Assembly (NCBI RefSeq): GCF_000283155.1
Contig: NW_004454166.1
Location: 12,779,532-12,843,531 of the forward strand
Direction of reading: 5' to 3'
DNA from: Ceratotherium simum simum
Taxonomy: Eukaryota > Chordata > Mammalia > Perissodactyla > Rhinocerotidae
DNA: 64,000 bases
Positions 1-63,723 of this stretch are shown piece by piece. A program made the translations under genes and the position numbers. The stretch's first letter is position 1. The number at the start of each line of letters is the position of its first letter. The notes under the pieces were generated by a model. It was not told where the DNA came from. It saw only the letters and a program-made list of their open reading frames with translations, and ran no database searches.

Positions 1-310
1 CCTAGTACAATGCTTTTGTGATTCATCCATATTGTTGCGTATACCAGTAGTTTGTTCCTTTTAATTGCTGAGTAGTATTCCATTATATGGATACACCACA
101 ATTTGTTTATCCATTCACAACCTGATAGGCATTTGGGCTGTTTCCAGTTTGGGACTACTGTGAATAATGCTGCTATGAACATTTGAGCACAAGTCTGTGT
201 GTGGACATATGCTTTCACTGCTCTTCAGTAAATGCCTATGAGTGGAGATGTTGGGTCATATGGTATCTGTTTAACTTTCTAGAAAACACTAGCAACTGTT
301 TTGATCTCCC
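1..310 (-). mobile_element. Old L1 3' fragment, antisense
   Basis: It carries the reverse complement of the familiar mammalian L1M 3' region (TGAGTAGTATTCCATTATAT and the following zone about the mounted-tail stretch), continuing off the window start. Degenerate and non-coding. Confidence 0.75.
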
Positions 311-695
311 AATTTAGAGAAAATCTATAGTCCATGAACATCCAGCCAGAAGTCACTGCCTGCTACATCATAGCACACCTCCTCAAGGTGTGAGGCTAAA
401 CTTCATACTTATGGTATTATGTGGATGGATACTGACAGAAGGAGCAATTCAGCTCATGAAAAGCTAAATGACAACGCATCTGAAGCCCCTAGTAACTGAC
501 CCGGTGCACACTAGTGCTCAATGAACAATAGCTATTACTGGAGCTATTGTTGTCATCAGGTTTCTTGAGATCAGTGCTCAGAGGATTGTGATGATGATGA
601 AGACTCTAGAAGTTTATACTACCTCAAGAGCTTAGTGTATCAGAATTGAGAAGGTAAGGTCAAAAGAAACTAACATTTGCTAAGTACCCATGGGG

Positions 696-1313
696 TAAGC
701 TGAATAATGGCCCCACAATAATGTCCACATCCTACTCCCAGAACCTGTGAATATGTTACCTTACAAGGCAAAAGGGACTTTGCAGATGTGATTAAGAATC
801 CTGAGATGGGGAGATTATCCTGGATTATTGAGTAGGCCCAATGTAATCATAAAAGTCCTTATAAGAGGGAGGCAGTTCTGATATTAGTGGTGATGGTCGC
901 ACAAATTGTGGATATACTAATAACCACTGAATTGTACACTTTAAAATGGTGCATTTTATGTATGTGAATTTTATCTCAATAAAAAAATTTTTATAAAAAG
1001 AAGGAGGCAGGAGAATCAGAGTCAGAGAAGGAGACATGAAGACAGAAATAGAGGTTAGAAAGAGAGACACGAAGATGCTATGCTACTGGCCACGAAGATA
1101 AAGGGGCCACAAGCCAAGGAATGCAGGCAGCCTCTAGAAGCTGGAGAAGGCAAGGAAACGGATGCTGCCCTAAAGCCTTCAGAAACAATGCAGCCCTGCT
1201 GATACCTTGATTTTAGCACTTCCGATCTCCAGAACTGAAAAATAAAAAATCTGTCTTGTTTAAGCCTCTAAGTTTATGGTAATTCATTACAGCAGCAATA
1301 GGAAACTAATATA
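696..1313 (+). mobile_element. MaLR/MLT1-like LTR interrupted by L1
   Basis: It starts near CTGAATAATGGCCCCACA and ends AGCAATAGGAAACTAATATA, the ends of a common MaLR-type solo LTR. It is split at 876-999 by an L1 3' end. No internal retroviral sequence is attached. Confidence 0.7.
876..999 (+). mobile_element. 5'-truncated L1 3' end inside LTR
   Basis: Typical L1 tail (CCACTGAATTGTACACTTTA, then tctcaataaa and an A-rich end). It is flanked by near-identical direct repeats, GAGGGAGGCAG at 865-875 and GAAGGAGGCAG at 1000-1010, which mark a target-site duplication in the LTR. Confidence 0.75.
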
Positions 1314-2569
1314 ACCCACTATGTGCCAAGCACTGTGTTATATGCTCTGCATCTGCTTATTTCATTGATTCCCTGTTGGGTGCCCTCATCTGTGCAGAAA
1401 AGGGACTCCTGGTCAGAAATCAGGTAGATCTGTTAAACTGGAAGTCCAGTATGTTTTTTTGAAAAAAGAAAAGAAAGAAGAAAAAAGCTCAAACTGAGAG
1501 CAGGGCAGGCCTGAGCTAGTCACAATTAAAAGGCAAGAAAAAACTCTTCTGGAAATTATTGGACCTATGTACTAGATCATTCTGTGTAATAACTCCCAAT
1601 TCAGGCACCCAACTCACTAAAGGCCAAGATGTTGGGTGAATATTCATTTTTGGTATCCAGATTTCTATCATACATTACTAAGATATTCTCATGCAGGTCA
1701 ACTGGGTACTTAACAGTCCTCAAAGCCAAGAGACCACCCAACAGAAGCCTGGGAAGCTGCATTACAGTCTGCGTCTGGTCCTGGACAGGGCCTTGATTTG
1801 ATAATGCCTATTCTAACTGGCCACTTCCAACAGGGGACTGGGGCTCAGTATACCCAGCTTGAGACAAACTGGGGTCCTATTCATTCTATTAGAGTGAAAT
1901 GTTCCAGAAAACAAAAGTAGAACATGGGGGCAAGGGGCCGAGGAACACAGGAACAATGAGAGATGAGACAAGCCACGTGTGGTGCTCACAGTGTGGGCAC
2001 CCAAGCCTTGCTGGCACAGCTAGATGTAGAACTCCTGTGTCCCACGCCGGCGCCAACGCCTTGGCCTTCAGTGAGTTGGGTGCCTGGACTGGGAGGTAGT
2101 GCGCCAGAGTGATCTAGTACACAGAGCCAACAACTTCCAGAGAGAGCTGTTCCTGCCTTTTCACCTGGAAAACTCAGGCCCTCATTGTGAGGGTTTCCCC
2201 CCCTCTTAACTGAGCTATACACCCAGTTTAATAGATAAGTAATTGATTTCTGACCACAGGTCTCTTTTCCAGATGAATGAGGGGACCTAACAGGGAATCA
2301 GTAAAATAACATAGCCAAAGCATGTTAATTCAGTGATGGGACATGGTGAGTACTCAGCAAATGTTAGGGTGGAGAATGGACTGAGAGAAGGGCCGAGACT
2401 GGAGGCCAAGGGCCCAGTAGTTAGGAGACTACTAAGAGACAGAACAACAGTGAGAACTAATGGAGTAGCAGTGAGGAAGAAAATGAGAAAAGGATGCAGA
2501 AATGAAGGAGAAATGTTAAGGAAGGAGAAATAACAGGACATGGATTCAGCAGAAAGAACAGGGAAAGTC

Positions 2570-3115
2570 ACAGAACATGGGAGTCACAAGACCTGAAATA
2601 GTTCTGGCTCTACCACCAACTGCTTTGGAATTCCAGTTTTGTCCCTTATTAGTGGCATGATCTTGAAAACGATGAAAATTCTCTGAGGGGCCGGCCTGGT
2701 GGCACAGCAGTTAAGTTTGCGCATTCCGCTTCGGCGGCCCAGGGTTCACAGGTTCGGATCCTGGGCACGGACCTACTCACCACTCATTAAGCCACGCTGA
2801 GGCAGCATCCCACATAGAAGAACTAGAAGGACCTACAAGTAGGATATACAACTAGATACTGTGGCCTTCGGGGAGAAAAAAAAAAAAAAAGAGGAAGATT
2901 GGCAACAGATGTTAGCTCAGGGTCAATCTTCCTCAAAAAAAAAAAAACTATTAAAAAACAAAAACTTCTCTGAGCCTCACTGTCCTTGACTGTAAGATAG
3001 AGATAATAGCATTTACCTCATAGTGTTTTTATGAAGATTAATAACGCAATTGAAGTGCTAAGCTTAGTGCCTGGTGCACAGCAAGCACTTAATTAAGTGG
3101 TGCTATTATAGAAAT
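2570..3115 (+). repeat. MIR SINE split by ERE
   Basis: The left part (2570-2686) and right part (2961-3115) together follow the MIR order: charged tRNA-like part, ccttgactgtaagatagaga core, and tagtgcctggtgcacagcaa tail. The ERE sits between them. Confidence 0.6.
2687..2960 (+). mobile_element. ERE SINE (divergent)
   Basis: tRNA-derived head starting GGGGCCGGCCTGGTGGC with an intact B-box-like ggttcggatcc, an A-rich linker, then the gatgttagctcaggg tail. The flanks AAAATTCTCTGAG and AAAACTTCTCTGAG look like a slightly decayed target-site duplication. Confidence 0.88.
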
Positions 3116-6011
3116 GTGTCATTGTTACCAATTAGCAATGTAGTAAGGGTAAAAATAATGCAGAGTCAGTTTCTCTTTTCTCCTTCCAGGTTTGGGAAGT
3201 ACACCCATCTTTGCTTTGTGCTTAAAAGGAACAGGATTATGGCAATGCTGAGAGTGCAAGCAGCATATCCCAAAGTTTTGGATTAGTTATTTTAAATTGT
3301 AAGGTACTGATCGGGCTATGTGAGCAGTGACCCAAAATGAGTGAGTATTTAATCACTCATCTCTCAGGTTCTTTGGAATCTAAAGTTCAGAGACTGCTAG
3401 TAATAATTTACTCTCAGAATCAAATAAAACATTATCTGGCACATAACTAATGGCAGACACAATACAGTTTGAATGAGTTACCAGAAATCATTAGTTTAAT
3501 CAATGCAAAAATATTGTTACAATCACACCAATGAAAGATCATTCTCTCATTTCATTCACTCACTGATATCAACCCATTGATCAACACTTTTTGGGTACTC
3601 AGATTCAGTGAGCACTTTCCTGTCCTGCCATCAAAGACAGACATTATGACACACTTCATCAAATCTCTTGCAAAAATCACAAAAGCTCTGACTTGCAGCA
3701 TTTTCAAAGTAAGGGTGGTTACATGTGACTTGTGCTAGGTGAATACACGGTGTCATTGGGCATTACCCTTTCCTGTGTAACTGCTCACAACCATAAAATC
3801 AAGCACCTACTGTAGAAATGTCCAGAAAACCTGAATCAAGTTCACCAGTCTAATATGTATGTAATATATCATCATCCTCTACTCTTTACCTCAATCTTCT
3901 CTTTTGAATAGAAGAATATGTGCCTGAGCTCGGTGTTCTAGGACCTCTCTTTTCAGTGATTCTCAAAGATTACTGACAGTTGTTCTCTAATTACATCCTC
4001 AGGCTCTCCCAGCACTCAGCAATTGGAGAGAATCAAGTTCAGAAGATGCCGGAGGCTCTTTTCCTCCCCTCTTCTGGTAGCTCAGCTGAGCTGGCTCGGC
4101 AGGTCTGATTTAGCTCAGTGGAAGGAGAGACTGATACCGGCCCATGAGCTGAGGCTCCTCCTTTCTACAAGGCCACGTCCTCATGCAGAGACCTTCCACT
4201 GTCAGCCAGTCCTCGAGATGTCCCCCTGCCTCGCGTCATATGTAGACTGTTCCCGGGCAGGGTTCCCGTCTACTGGAAGGCCGGCCACAGTGCATCTGAT
4301 CCAGTTAGGGCCTCACCTAAGCATATCTCTCTGTGAATAAAAGCTCCAAGTTCATACACAATCAGCTTTTTGTGTGCTTCTAAGTTTTACCCTAATAAAT
4401 ACTATTGTATATTTATACTATATTGCAGTAAAGGTGTGTGTCCACGACTCACACAACTATACATATCTAACTCCTCTGCATCAGGGACTTGAACTGATTT
4501 CAAATGATTAGTTAAAATTTTAATTCTTCTTAACCAGCTCTCTGTCTTCATTCTTTATAAACTCTTAGCTGAAACTGTTAATCTTTCACAAGTTTCCTAA
4601 TACTTCACGTAACAATCAGCTCACTCTCATTTCTGACCAAAAGATTGCTCTTGTTACTTTTCTAAACTGAGTGACGGAAAATTAGGCAGACAACTCAGGA
4701 TTTGATCAGATGACCTGCTTTTAATGGAATGAGATCTGAAGCAAGGAGGGGGTGGGGAGAATGATAAACCACAGTCAAGAAGCTCTATGCCCTCAGAGTA
4801 CACAGGGCCCTAGATTGCAGACAAGTAGGAAGAAGAAAAGAAACAAAGAAAACAAGACTAAAGAGTCCAATATAAAATGCTGCCTACTCCCGACATTTCC
4901 TTACACTGGTTCTGCCCTCTTTTCTTTCTAAAGGTCAAATAGGAAGACTGGCAGACAATCATTCCCCCAGGAATCAACAGCTATTATTTACTTAACAGTA
5001 CTCTCCCCTTCCTGCTAAACACTGCACCTCAAGTAGAAGGTGAGCTAGTGGAGAGGGACAGGCCAGCTTCCAGAGACAGCACATAAAATTACCAGTCGGG
5101 GAAAGAATCCCTCCGCTCCCTTGATTATTACTTTACTTCTCTTGAGAAGTTACATCTCCTTCCCCTTCCTGGTTCATCTGCCCCAGTGACACAGCTCCAC
5201 AGTAAGATGTACAGAAACCCAGTGAACATTGGATTTCCCACTCCAGAAGGGAATGGCCATGCTGTGCATGCAGACCTAGAGCACTGCTGAGGAGCAGAGG
5301 GAGAAGCTGCCATCATGAAGCCTTCCATTCCCACTGGAAATAGTGAGTCACACACATAAGCGTACAACAGTGGCATCACATTAGATCACATGGAGGCTAT
5401 GGCAGTAGTAATGTTAATTCAGTATTCTTATCTCATTAATTCATAGTCTTGTTTCTTTGACAATGCCTACTCTAATGCTAACTAAAAAATTAACAAGGCG
5501 TCTCAATTATACAGGCAAACAGCAAACATTTGTATCTCAATAGTACTTGTATTATAAGCCTATTAAAATGAATTTAGCAATTTTTAAAGCAACACAATGA
5601 GACACTAAATACAAGACAAAATGTTTTAAGGTTCTTTTCCTTGGAAACGTAAAGAAATAGAGGATTAGGTTTATTAAACCGATCTTGAATCAAGTAGGTT
5701 AAAAAGGCATTATATTTACTGACTCGATTATTATTTAAGAACTCTAGCTAATTTAGTTTTTGCAATTATGAAAAAGAGATTGTCTCTCTATTCCAGTGTT
5801 AGGTGAGATATCTCTCCGTATAAATGAAAACACATTTTCTAACAGCTTTAAACTCTTATACATTTAATTTAAACAAATTTTATACATTTTAATTTAAACA
5901 AATACTGTTTATAACCTTAAATCCACGAGAATTTCTTTCCAATGAATACTTAATTTGCTCAAAGCCAAAAATGGAAATACTGATTTACTAAAGGATCGAC
6001 GCTGATTTTTT

Positions 6012-6257
6012 TTTTTTTTTTTTTGTGGAGAAGATCAGCCCTGAGCTAACATCTGATGCTGATCCTCCTCTTTTTGCTGAGGAAGACTGGCCCTGGGCTA
6101 ACATCCGTGTCTATCTTCCTCTACTTTATATGGGACGCCGCCACAGCATGGCCCGACAAGCAGCGCGTCGGTGCGCGCCCGGGATCTGAACCTGCGAACC
6201 CCGGCCGCCCAAGCAGAGCGTGCGCACTTAACCGCTTGCACCACCTGGCTGGCCCCT
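6012..6257 (-). mobile_element. ERE SINE downstream of mir-32
   Basis: Reverse-strand ERE with a T run at its left end and the GGCCAGCC-type head at the right. GACGCTGATTTTTT is repeated on both sides (from 5998 and from 6258), a clear target-site duplication. It lies in the same orientation as TMEM245 and mir-32. Confidence 0.9.
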
Positions 6258-6458
6258 GACGCTGATTTTTTTTTAACACAAACACTTTTAATTTTCCAAA
6301 ACTGGGGGATAGAAGCAGGGCGCATGTTCACTTTCCAAATGAAAATCTCATGGTACATACGTTCTCCCACCTAATTAATCAGTAGGATTCCCAGCCACCA
6401 GCACTGAAAAGCTGTAATCCCACAAGCAAGAGCCATACCCGTGTGCATGCACTCATGT

Positions 6459-6528
6459 GAAAATATCACACACACTAAATTGCACTGAGGCCGTGACAAC
6501 ATGCAACTTAGTAATGTGCAATATCTCC
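6459..6528 (-). ncRNA. MIR32: pre-mir-32 hairpin
   Basis: The minus strand carries a 70-nt hairpin that I recognise as mir-32. The guide miR-32-5p is 6502-6523, with seed ATTGCAC (the miR-25/32/92 seed class), and miR-32-3p is 6461-6482. Both arms match recalled human mature sequences. The one difference I see is at 6485, between the loop and the 3p arm. In other mammals mir-32 lies in intron 14 of TMEM245 on the same strand, and here it sits 3,130 bp downstream of exon 14, so location and orientation agree. It is probably processed from the host intron. An ERE SINE begins about 200 bp downstream. Short open frames across this spot are not genes. Confidence 0.97.
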
Positions 6529-9500
6529 ACCAGAGCAAGCAGAATGGGAGCATCAGGAAAGAAGGGTGTGATGCAAACATTCGGGACGCAACATGCTCTA
6601 GGGGAAGGAAAATGGTTTGGAGATAAAGGATACATGCCACTATCCCAAAAATTCATGAAATGAAAACCCCATCACAAACGTATTCAATTTAGAAGACTAC
6701 TTACTCAGAATTGAGAATAATAATTAAGGTTCAAAAATTCAATGAGACAGTGACTATCAAGTAACCACGTATTTCAAAAGGCAAAGCTTGAAGAACAAAG
6801 ACATTTTCACTGTCTTCTCACGCAGTTAACTCCCAACGTCAATTCCACTTTTAACTTATTGATGGGTCATATAAAATGAGTTTAACGATTTCCACTCAAC
6901 TGCAACACTGAAGACGACTAATGATTGAAGCTTATAAAATCTGTATCTGATAATTTGCAGACTAAACTGCACTCTCCAGACATTATAATATTTTCATAAT
7001 CATTTGTATAGTATTTTTCCTCTTAAAATCTTTGTCCATGAAGAAACATATTTCACCTTGAACACAATCCTTCAGAATGAAAAATCTGACAAGAGCTCTT
7101 AGAACTAGAACCCACCGCTCTCATATATATGAGAAGGTTCTTCAGAGGCATCTATGGAAAACCTGTACATTTTGATTGAAGTCCTGAATTTGACCAAGAA
7201 AGAAATAGACCAAAAGCACTAAGACTGCTAAAAATCATCTTGCATTAAAATCTTTAATTTATATAACTTGATATAGCTGTGGTTAGAAAAATGGCCCAGG
7301 CTATAACAAGTTCTCTAGTCTGTACCTTATTTTTCAGACTCAGAAAAATCTATCAGTTTTGAGAACCATTAGGATTAGAGTTCTGGTACTGAGGGTTGTT
7401 AAATTTTTTTCTGTATTAAAAATAAGATAATAAAATGAATGGCTTTTGTTCCGGTATACTTTGGAACCAAGACATGGGGTACTGTTACAGTGCATAATTA
7501 GTGTGTGCAATCCCAAGAAGATAAGACAAATCTCATTTGTAAAAAGACAGATATTTCCTCATATCTCTGTAGATGACCACACTCTCTAAATCTCAAATTC
7601 CCTCCTGAGCCAAAAACCTGAATTTTTAGCCACCAGCCTCATGTATCCACTTGAATAGTCTTAGCAGTACCACAACTTTAACTCACGATCTTCTCCCCAA
7701 CCAGCTCCTCCTGGAAGAAGGCATCGTGGTATATCAGAAGCATATGTGCTTTCAATCAGCTGGACTAGGTACAAATCACACCTCTGCTTACTAATTCCAA
7801 GCAACCACCACATTAAAGAATTAAGTTTAAAACAAGGGATAATTTGGTTTTCATACCACATATGCCATGAAAAAACCGTGACTCGATAGACATTTAGAGA
7901 ATGGTCATCAAGTGGTTCACTCTAAGAAAGCAGAAACAGAGAAAATTCAAGAACTGTGATTTGAAGATAGAGAAGCTTTTGTGAAAATAAGAGTCAGTGC
8001 TAATAAAGGTTACTTTAAGAAAGTGAAGTATATCTTTCTTGAAGTTGTTTATGGACAAGGTAGATATTTTCTGTAAAACCTGGCTTAAGTCACACTGACT
8101 AGAGGATTCTGCCAGCCTTTGATATGGTTGATTCAATAGCTCCAACCTATTGGTAAGGTAGAAGGTTATTTTTCCTTTCGGTAAAGTATTTACAGAAACT
8201 TTTTTGTGTCAGACAGATGTCACCTAGATAGTTAATCTATTGCTGGAGTTTTCATCATTTCATTTACTCAATAAAGATGATAACCAATGGTTAAATAGGC
8301 TTAGAAGGGATGCTAAAGCCAGTAAGTTCTTCCTGAAGAACAACTTCACCCTGAGAGCTGTTACATTAGATAACACCCTCCCAAACTTGGAATCTTTACA
8401 AAGATGGCCGCATGTGATTACTGGAGGGCACCACAGGGGACAAGAGATTTTTTTTTTTTATCCCACTTGATGTCTAATCAAGGAAGCAAAATATCGATGA
8501 AGACTTTACCCAGGCCTTGCTAGTAGGAAAAAGGGAGAAAACCCACCAAAGTTTCCAGAGAGAGTATATTTTAGGAGCATTCATCCTATTTGAATGCAAC
8601 ACAGAGTTTTCCAAAGATCAAAGGGGTATCCTCACCAGCTGTTACACGAATATAGTGAAAAAATAAGCCAAGCTCAGTCAGACAGGATTACCAGGTCAAA
8701 TCAGGATTTCTGCAGAAGACTAGTTCCAAGCAACAGTATTTTTTAAAAATATGTAAAAATAGAAATGTCAGCCAAAGATTCACTATTCAAGAGAAGCTTA
8801 AAACCACCTGGCTAACAACCTATTAGAAAAAGGAGAGCTAATGGATAACATGAGGATTTAATTTGAGTAGCTATTCATAACAAGTAAAAATGTAGTAGAA
8901 TCTTATTAATGAGTTAACAGCAGTGAGGGACAGGGGTTGGAGAAAGAGCTGAGATAGGCCTGGGCTGCAAAAGGCCTCTCCCTACCTGAAATGCTAAGAG
9001 GAAAAAGAAAGGGGCAGGAGCCAGGGACTTGGAAAGAGTATGGAGAATACAAGTTGAAGAATCATCTCATTCAGAGACCGAGCCTGCAACACATGGACCA
9101 CAGAAAACATGATGGAAGTTTCTGAACAGAACCTGTGATGCACACAGAGCCTATACCCTGGAGATAACCAAAGACTTCACACTTCCAGTATCCAAAGTAC
9201 CCGCTCCTGAGGGCACAGCTCAGCTGCAGAGGGAGAGAGGAAGAAACAGACCATCTATTCTCCTCCCTGAGCAAAGCCAGACTTCCTGAGAAGAGAAGGA
9301 GGGTTCTGAAAGAAGGGGAGGTACACGGTGTCTCCCGAGCAAGTGACGTGATGGTCAGGAGCTAGAGCAAGAAGAAGAGCAAGAGCCTGCAGACGGAAAG
9401 CTGGTGGGCACAGGCCATCAAATCTCTGTACATCACAGGCTCAAGAGTAGGGTACTGAAACCGTGTTGAATTTTTTTCTTATCAACATTTGCACTGCTTA

Positions 9501-9656
9501 TATTATCCTCTCAGGAGGAGATAAAATTTTTTGAAAATACCAATGTCCGTCACTAGTTTAGCAGTGAATGTTCTTAGGAAGGCTCAAGACAGAAAATGGG
9601 CTCCTCATGGAAAGCAGTTTCTGAAGGAAATTAGAATAGCATAAATCTTATCCCTA

Positions 9657-59929
<50,273 letters not shown>

Positions 59930-60012
59930 CTAGAAGGAGTGTGTGAAGATCTTCCTCCTCCGTTTAGATAAATCAAGTTTTGAAATACAGGCCTTTAAAA
60001 TGCCATGTAGTG

Positions 60013-60320
60013 GGCCGCCCCGTGGCTTAGTGGTTAAGTGCGCGCGCTCCACTACTGGCGGCCCAGGGTTCGGATCCCGGGCGCGCACCCACGCACCGCT
60101 TCTCCAGCCATGCTGATGCCACGTCCCACATACAGCAACTAGAAGGATGTGCAGCTATGACATACAACTATCTACTGGGGCTTTGGGGGTCGGGGGGGAA
60201 GGAGGAGGATTAGCAATAGATGTTAGCTCAGAGCCGATCTTCCTCAGCAAAAAAAAAAAAAAGAGGAGGATTAGCATGGATGTTAGCTCAGGGCTGATCT
60301 TCCTCAAAAAAAATAAAATA
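60013..60320 (+). mobile_element. ERE SINE, long composite form
   Basis: Head GGGCCGCCCCGTGGCTTAG, both tail modules and an A-rich end. AAATGCCATGTAGTG and AAATCCCATGTAGTG flank it. Confidence 0.93.
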
Positions 60321-61754
60321 AAATCCCATGTAGTGATATTATTCAAATATTGTTAACAAAAACTACATAAATATAGTTTTAATTTATGTTAAAGTTCAAA
60401 AACTATTGTATGCATAAAGGTATTTAAGATAAAATATTCAATTTCTAAGCCATGGACTTAAGACCTTAATCTTGTGGAATTCTTAAAGTTTTCTCTATAG
60501 ATTAATGTTTAGAAAAGAAAAGGCAAGCCTTCTGAAAAGAATCACTTTAAAAGATTCATTGGAGCCTATGAAATATGCCTGCTACTGTGAAAAGAAATTT
60601 TTAAAAACTAGAAAGAAGGCAGCCAGCTGAAGCGTGACACTGCTAAAATAATCTGGGCAACAGAGGGTTAGAACCTCGTCCAGAGTTACAGGCACAGTTG
60701 AAGAAGCGTAGCTGAAAAAAATATTACTAAAGGAAGAAACAGCAAGACCTGAGAACAGAAGAACCAGCCAGAGTCCCTTCCTCAGTTTTCCTGACACTAA
60801 AACTAAATGACTCTAGTACTTACAAAGCATCAGTGTGGCCTAATCGGAAACTCTCTAATAACCTCGTATTTTAATATTTTAACATTCACACAAGATGGAA
60901 GGAATACATAATCCAGAACAAATGTGAGCACCAAGAACTTACCAAAATAACCTGAACCTTGAGGGGAAAAAAAAAGGCGAATTAAAACAAAAAAAAACCT
61001 TTGATTCAGAGAATGAAGAAAAAAGAACTGATATGATTACTACAAAAGACAGTAAAAAACTACCTCCTACTTTATTTTGGTCCTATCAATAAAAATAGTC
61101 TTCAGGTCTTAAAAATGTTTATAGCTTCTGACCTGACAATTCAGCTTTGGAACCTCACTAAATAATGATAAATTCTGAAAAAGGTTTAAATATAAAGAAG
61201 CTCATCAGAGTGTAATTTAGAAGAGTGAAAAGTTGATAACCTATAAGTTCAACAACTGTGAAGTGGTTAACTACGGATGATTCACTCAATAAAATGTTAT
61301 GCAACCATTACAATAGGTTGTTTTAAAACAAAGACTAAATAATTAAAAATACCTCTGAGATATTATTAAAGAAAAAGCAAAATACAAAAAATTCATAAGA
61401 CATGATTATATCTATTGCACAGTGGGGGGAAAAGGAAGTGTACTAAGAAGTTAGTGGGTGTATTTGGGTGGTAAGATTTTGTTTTTCCTTCTGCAGTTTT
61501 TCTGTATTTTCAAAACTGCCTTTAATGAGCACTAATTCTTTTACAATGAAAAGGATATTAAAATATTCTTCTTCAACCAACTCTATTAGATGAAATATTC
61601 AAGAGATCTTAAGCCCCAGATATATGAGCACATGGGAAGTGAGACTACAGCTGCATCAAAAGGGTTCAAGCTTGCAGGAGCACACAAATTTAACCCTGGG
61701 AATTCAGAGAATTTGAGATATGACTGTAGAGCTCAGAACAAAATCTGAGTATAA

Positions 61755-61995
61755 TAACAGTACATTTATATAACACTTACTGTAGGCCAGGCCCTGTTCT
61801 AAGACTTTATATATGTGAACTCATTTAATCCTCATAACCCCAGGAAATAAGTACTATTATCATCCCCACTTTACAGATGAAAGAAACTGATACTTCAGAG
61901 AAGTGACTTGCCCAATGTCATACAGCTAAAAAGTAACATAGCTAGGATGAGAACCCAGGAACCTGGCTCCAGAGTCTGCTTTCTTAACCATAAAG
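61755..61995 (-). repeat. MIR SINE
   Basis: Reverse MIR: acacttactgtaggccagg, gaactcatttaatcctcata, ccccactttacagatgaaag, cttgcccaatgtcatacagc. Nearly complete. Confidence 0.8.
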
Positions 61996-62129
61996 AGAAA
62001 GAAGGGTGGTGCTAGAAAAATAAAGAGGAAAAGCTGCTCCAATATTCACAAGGGAAAATATTCACAGTTCATTTGGGAAACAACAAATTGTTGAAATAAA
62101 AATAATCCTCAGTAAATAGATGGTCTTCA

Positions 62130-62925
62130 GTGGACTACAGAGGTAATTAGTCCCACCCTATTAAACATTAAGTCAGTAATTTAAATGAAAGACTAGAAGG
62201 CATATTAATCGAACTCACAGATTACACAAAATTGGTAACAGTCAATAAAAATTGAGATGACTATAATGATTCAAAAAGATATCCTGAAGCTAGAACAATG
62301 GGCTAATTCAAATAAGATTACATTTAACAGAGAGAAATGCAAAGTTCTACTTTTAGGTTCAAAACTTAACTGTACAAGTACAGAATGGGAAGAGGACAGC
62401 TAAGCTACTCTTCAGTTTGAGTCAGGGGTATAACCGGTGTGAGTGCCTATTAATAAAAGTACAACACCCATAGCAGGGAAAGTGATTGTTTCACTGAATT
62501 TGTATCAAACCATATCAGCAATAAAATTCAGACTGGGAAAGGAAATGGAAATCACCACATACAATATACAGATATGGCTGGAAAAAACCAACTGTTTAGC
62601 TTAGAAAAGAGAAGGAAATATCAAGATTTGATAGCTATCATCAAATAGCTGGGAAAATGTCATCTGGGAGAGGCATTAGACAATTTTATGCAGTTCTGAG
62701 GGCAGAAGTAATAGGTGGGAATTAGGAAGCTACACATTTCAGCTCAATATGAGGATAAGTTTTTCTAACAAACTATAGTAGTATAAAAATTGAATAAGCT
62801 TACCACTACTAAAAGTGTTTGAGCAAAAGCTGACCATAGTCAGGGATGACAAAGTAGGAGAGTCTGCCCTCAGTGAGAAGCTGAACTACAGGATCACAAA
62901 AGGTATATACTTTCAGATTTTAAGC
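62130..62925 (+). mobile_element. L3/CR1-like LINE fragment
   Basis: gaagctacacatttcagctc followed by aatatgaggataagtttttc, and an earlier tatcatcaaatagctgggaa, fit the 3' portion of an L3/CR1-type LINE. Highly diverged. Confidence 0.5.
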
Positions 62926-63539
62926 CTATGATATTTTTAAACCAATCTCCAGGAAGTGGTTCTTATCTGTACTCATAAGGAATTAGTATCACTTGCAGGG
63001 AGAGAAAAAATAAGAGACTGCATACTTCAGATTTTTTAAGGGAAACTCATGGTCTAAAGAAAGTCCTGTTTTCACCAAGTAAACCAGCAACTCACAAATA
63101 ACCTCAGCTCACTTTAAAATAACCGCTCATTAAATATTTTCTTCAATTCCACTTCTAGGAATTTGGTTTACAGAAGCACCACACACTATGCAGATAGATA
63201 TAAAAATGTCCACTGTGGCAGTTTAAAATATTAAAAAATTGATAACCTAAATTGATAACCTAAATGTCATTTTATAGGGGACTGTTTAATAACAGTATCT
63301 CCCAAAATGGAATAATTATTCAGACTATCAAAGGCATTATGAATATCTATGTTCAATGACACAGTATAAATTTATGCATGTGTAAATTTATAACAGTGAA
63401 AATATACTCACCAAAACCTTAAAAAAATATTATCTCTAGATGGTTGGATTTCAGGGGATAACTTGCTTCTTTATGCTTTCCTTCAAGTACTGAATTTTCT
63501 CCTAAGAGTAGTATTATCTATATAAACAGTAAATTTTTT

Positions 63540-63723
63540 TTTCCCCCCCCAAAGCCCCAGTAGATAGTGGTATGTCATAGCTGCACATCCTTCTAGTTGC
63601 TGTATGTGGGACGCGGCCTCAGCATGGCCGGAGAAGCGGTGCGTCGGTGCATGCCCGGGATCCGAACCCAGGCCACCAGCAGCGGAGCACGCGCACTTAA
63701 CCGCTAAGCCACAGGGCCGGCCC
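63540..63723 (-). mobile_element. ERE SINE, short form
   Basis: Reverse strand: T/C run, cccagtagatagtggtatgt, then the head ending GGGCCGGCCC at the right. It lacks the second tail module, like the 17366 copy. The flanks taaatttttt and taaatgtttt are a probable duplication. Confidence 0.9.

Noticed and set aside
2690..2770. tRNA genes at ERE heads
   Set aside because: A/B-box-like motifs are present because ERE is tRNA-derived, but the bodies and tails show they are SINEs. No cloverleaf with proper acceptor ends was seen.
4023..4340. 105-codon plus-strand frame
   Set aside because: Moderately GC-rich and possibly LTR-like (aataaaag follows), but no protein family, splice sites or conservation evidence. 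It is inside intron 14 on the opposite strand.
6453..6663. Short frames on both strands over mir-32
   Set aside because: Chance frames. The locus is explained by the microRNA hairpin.
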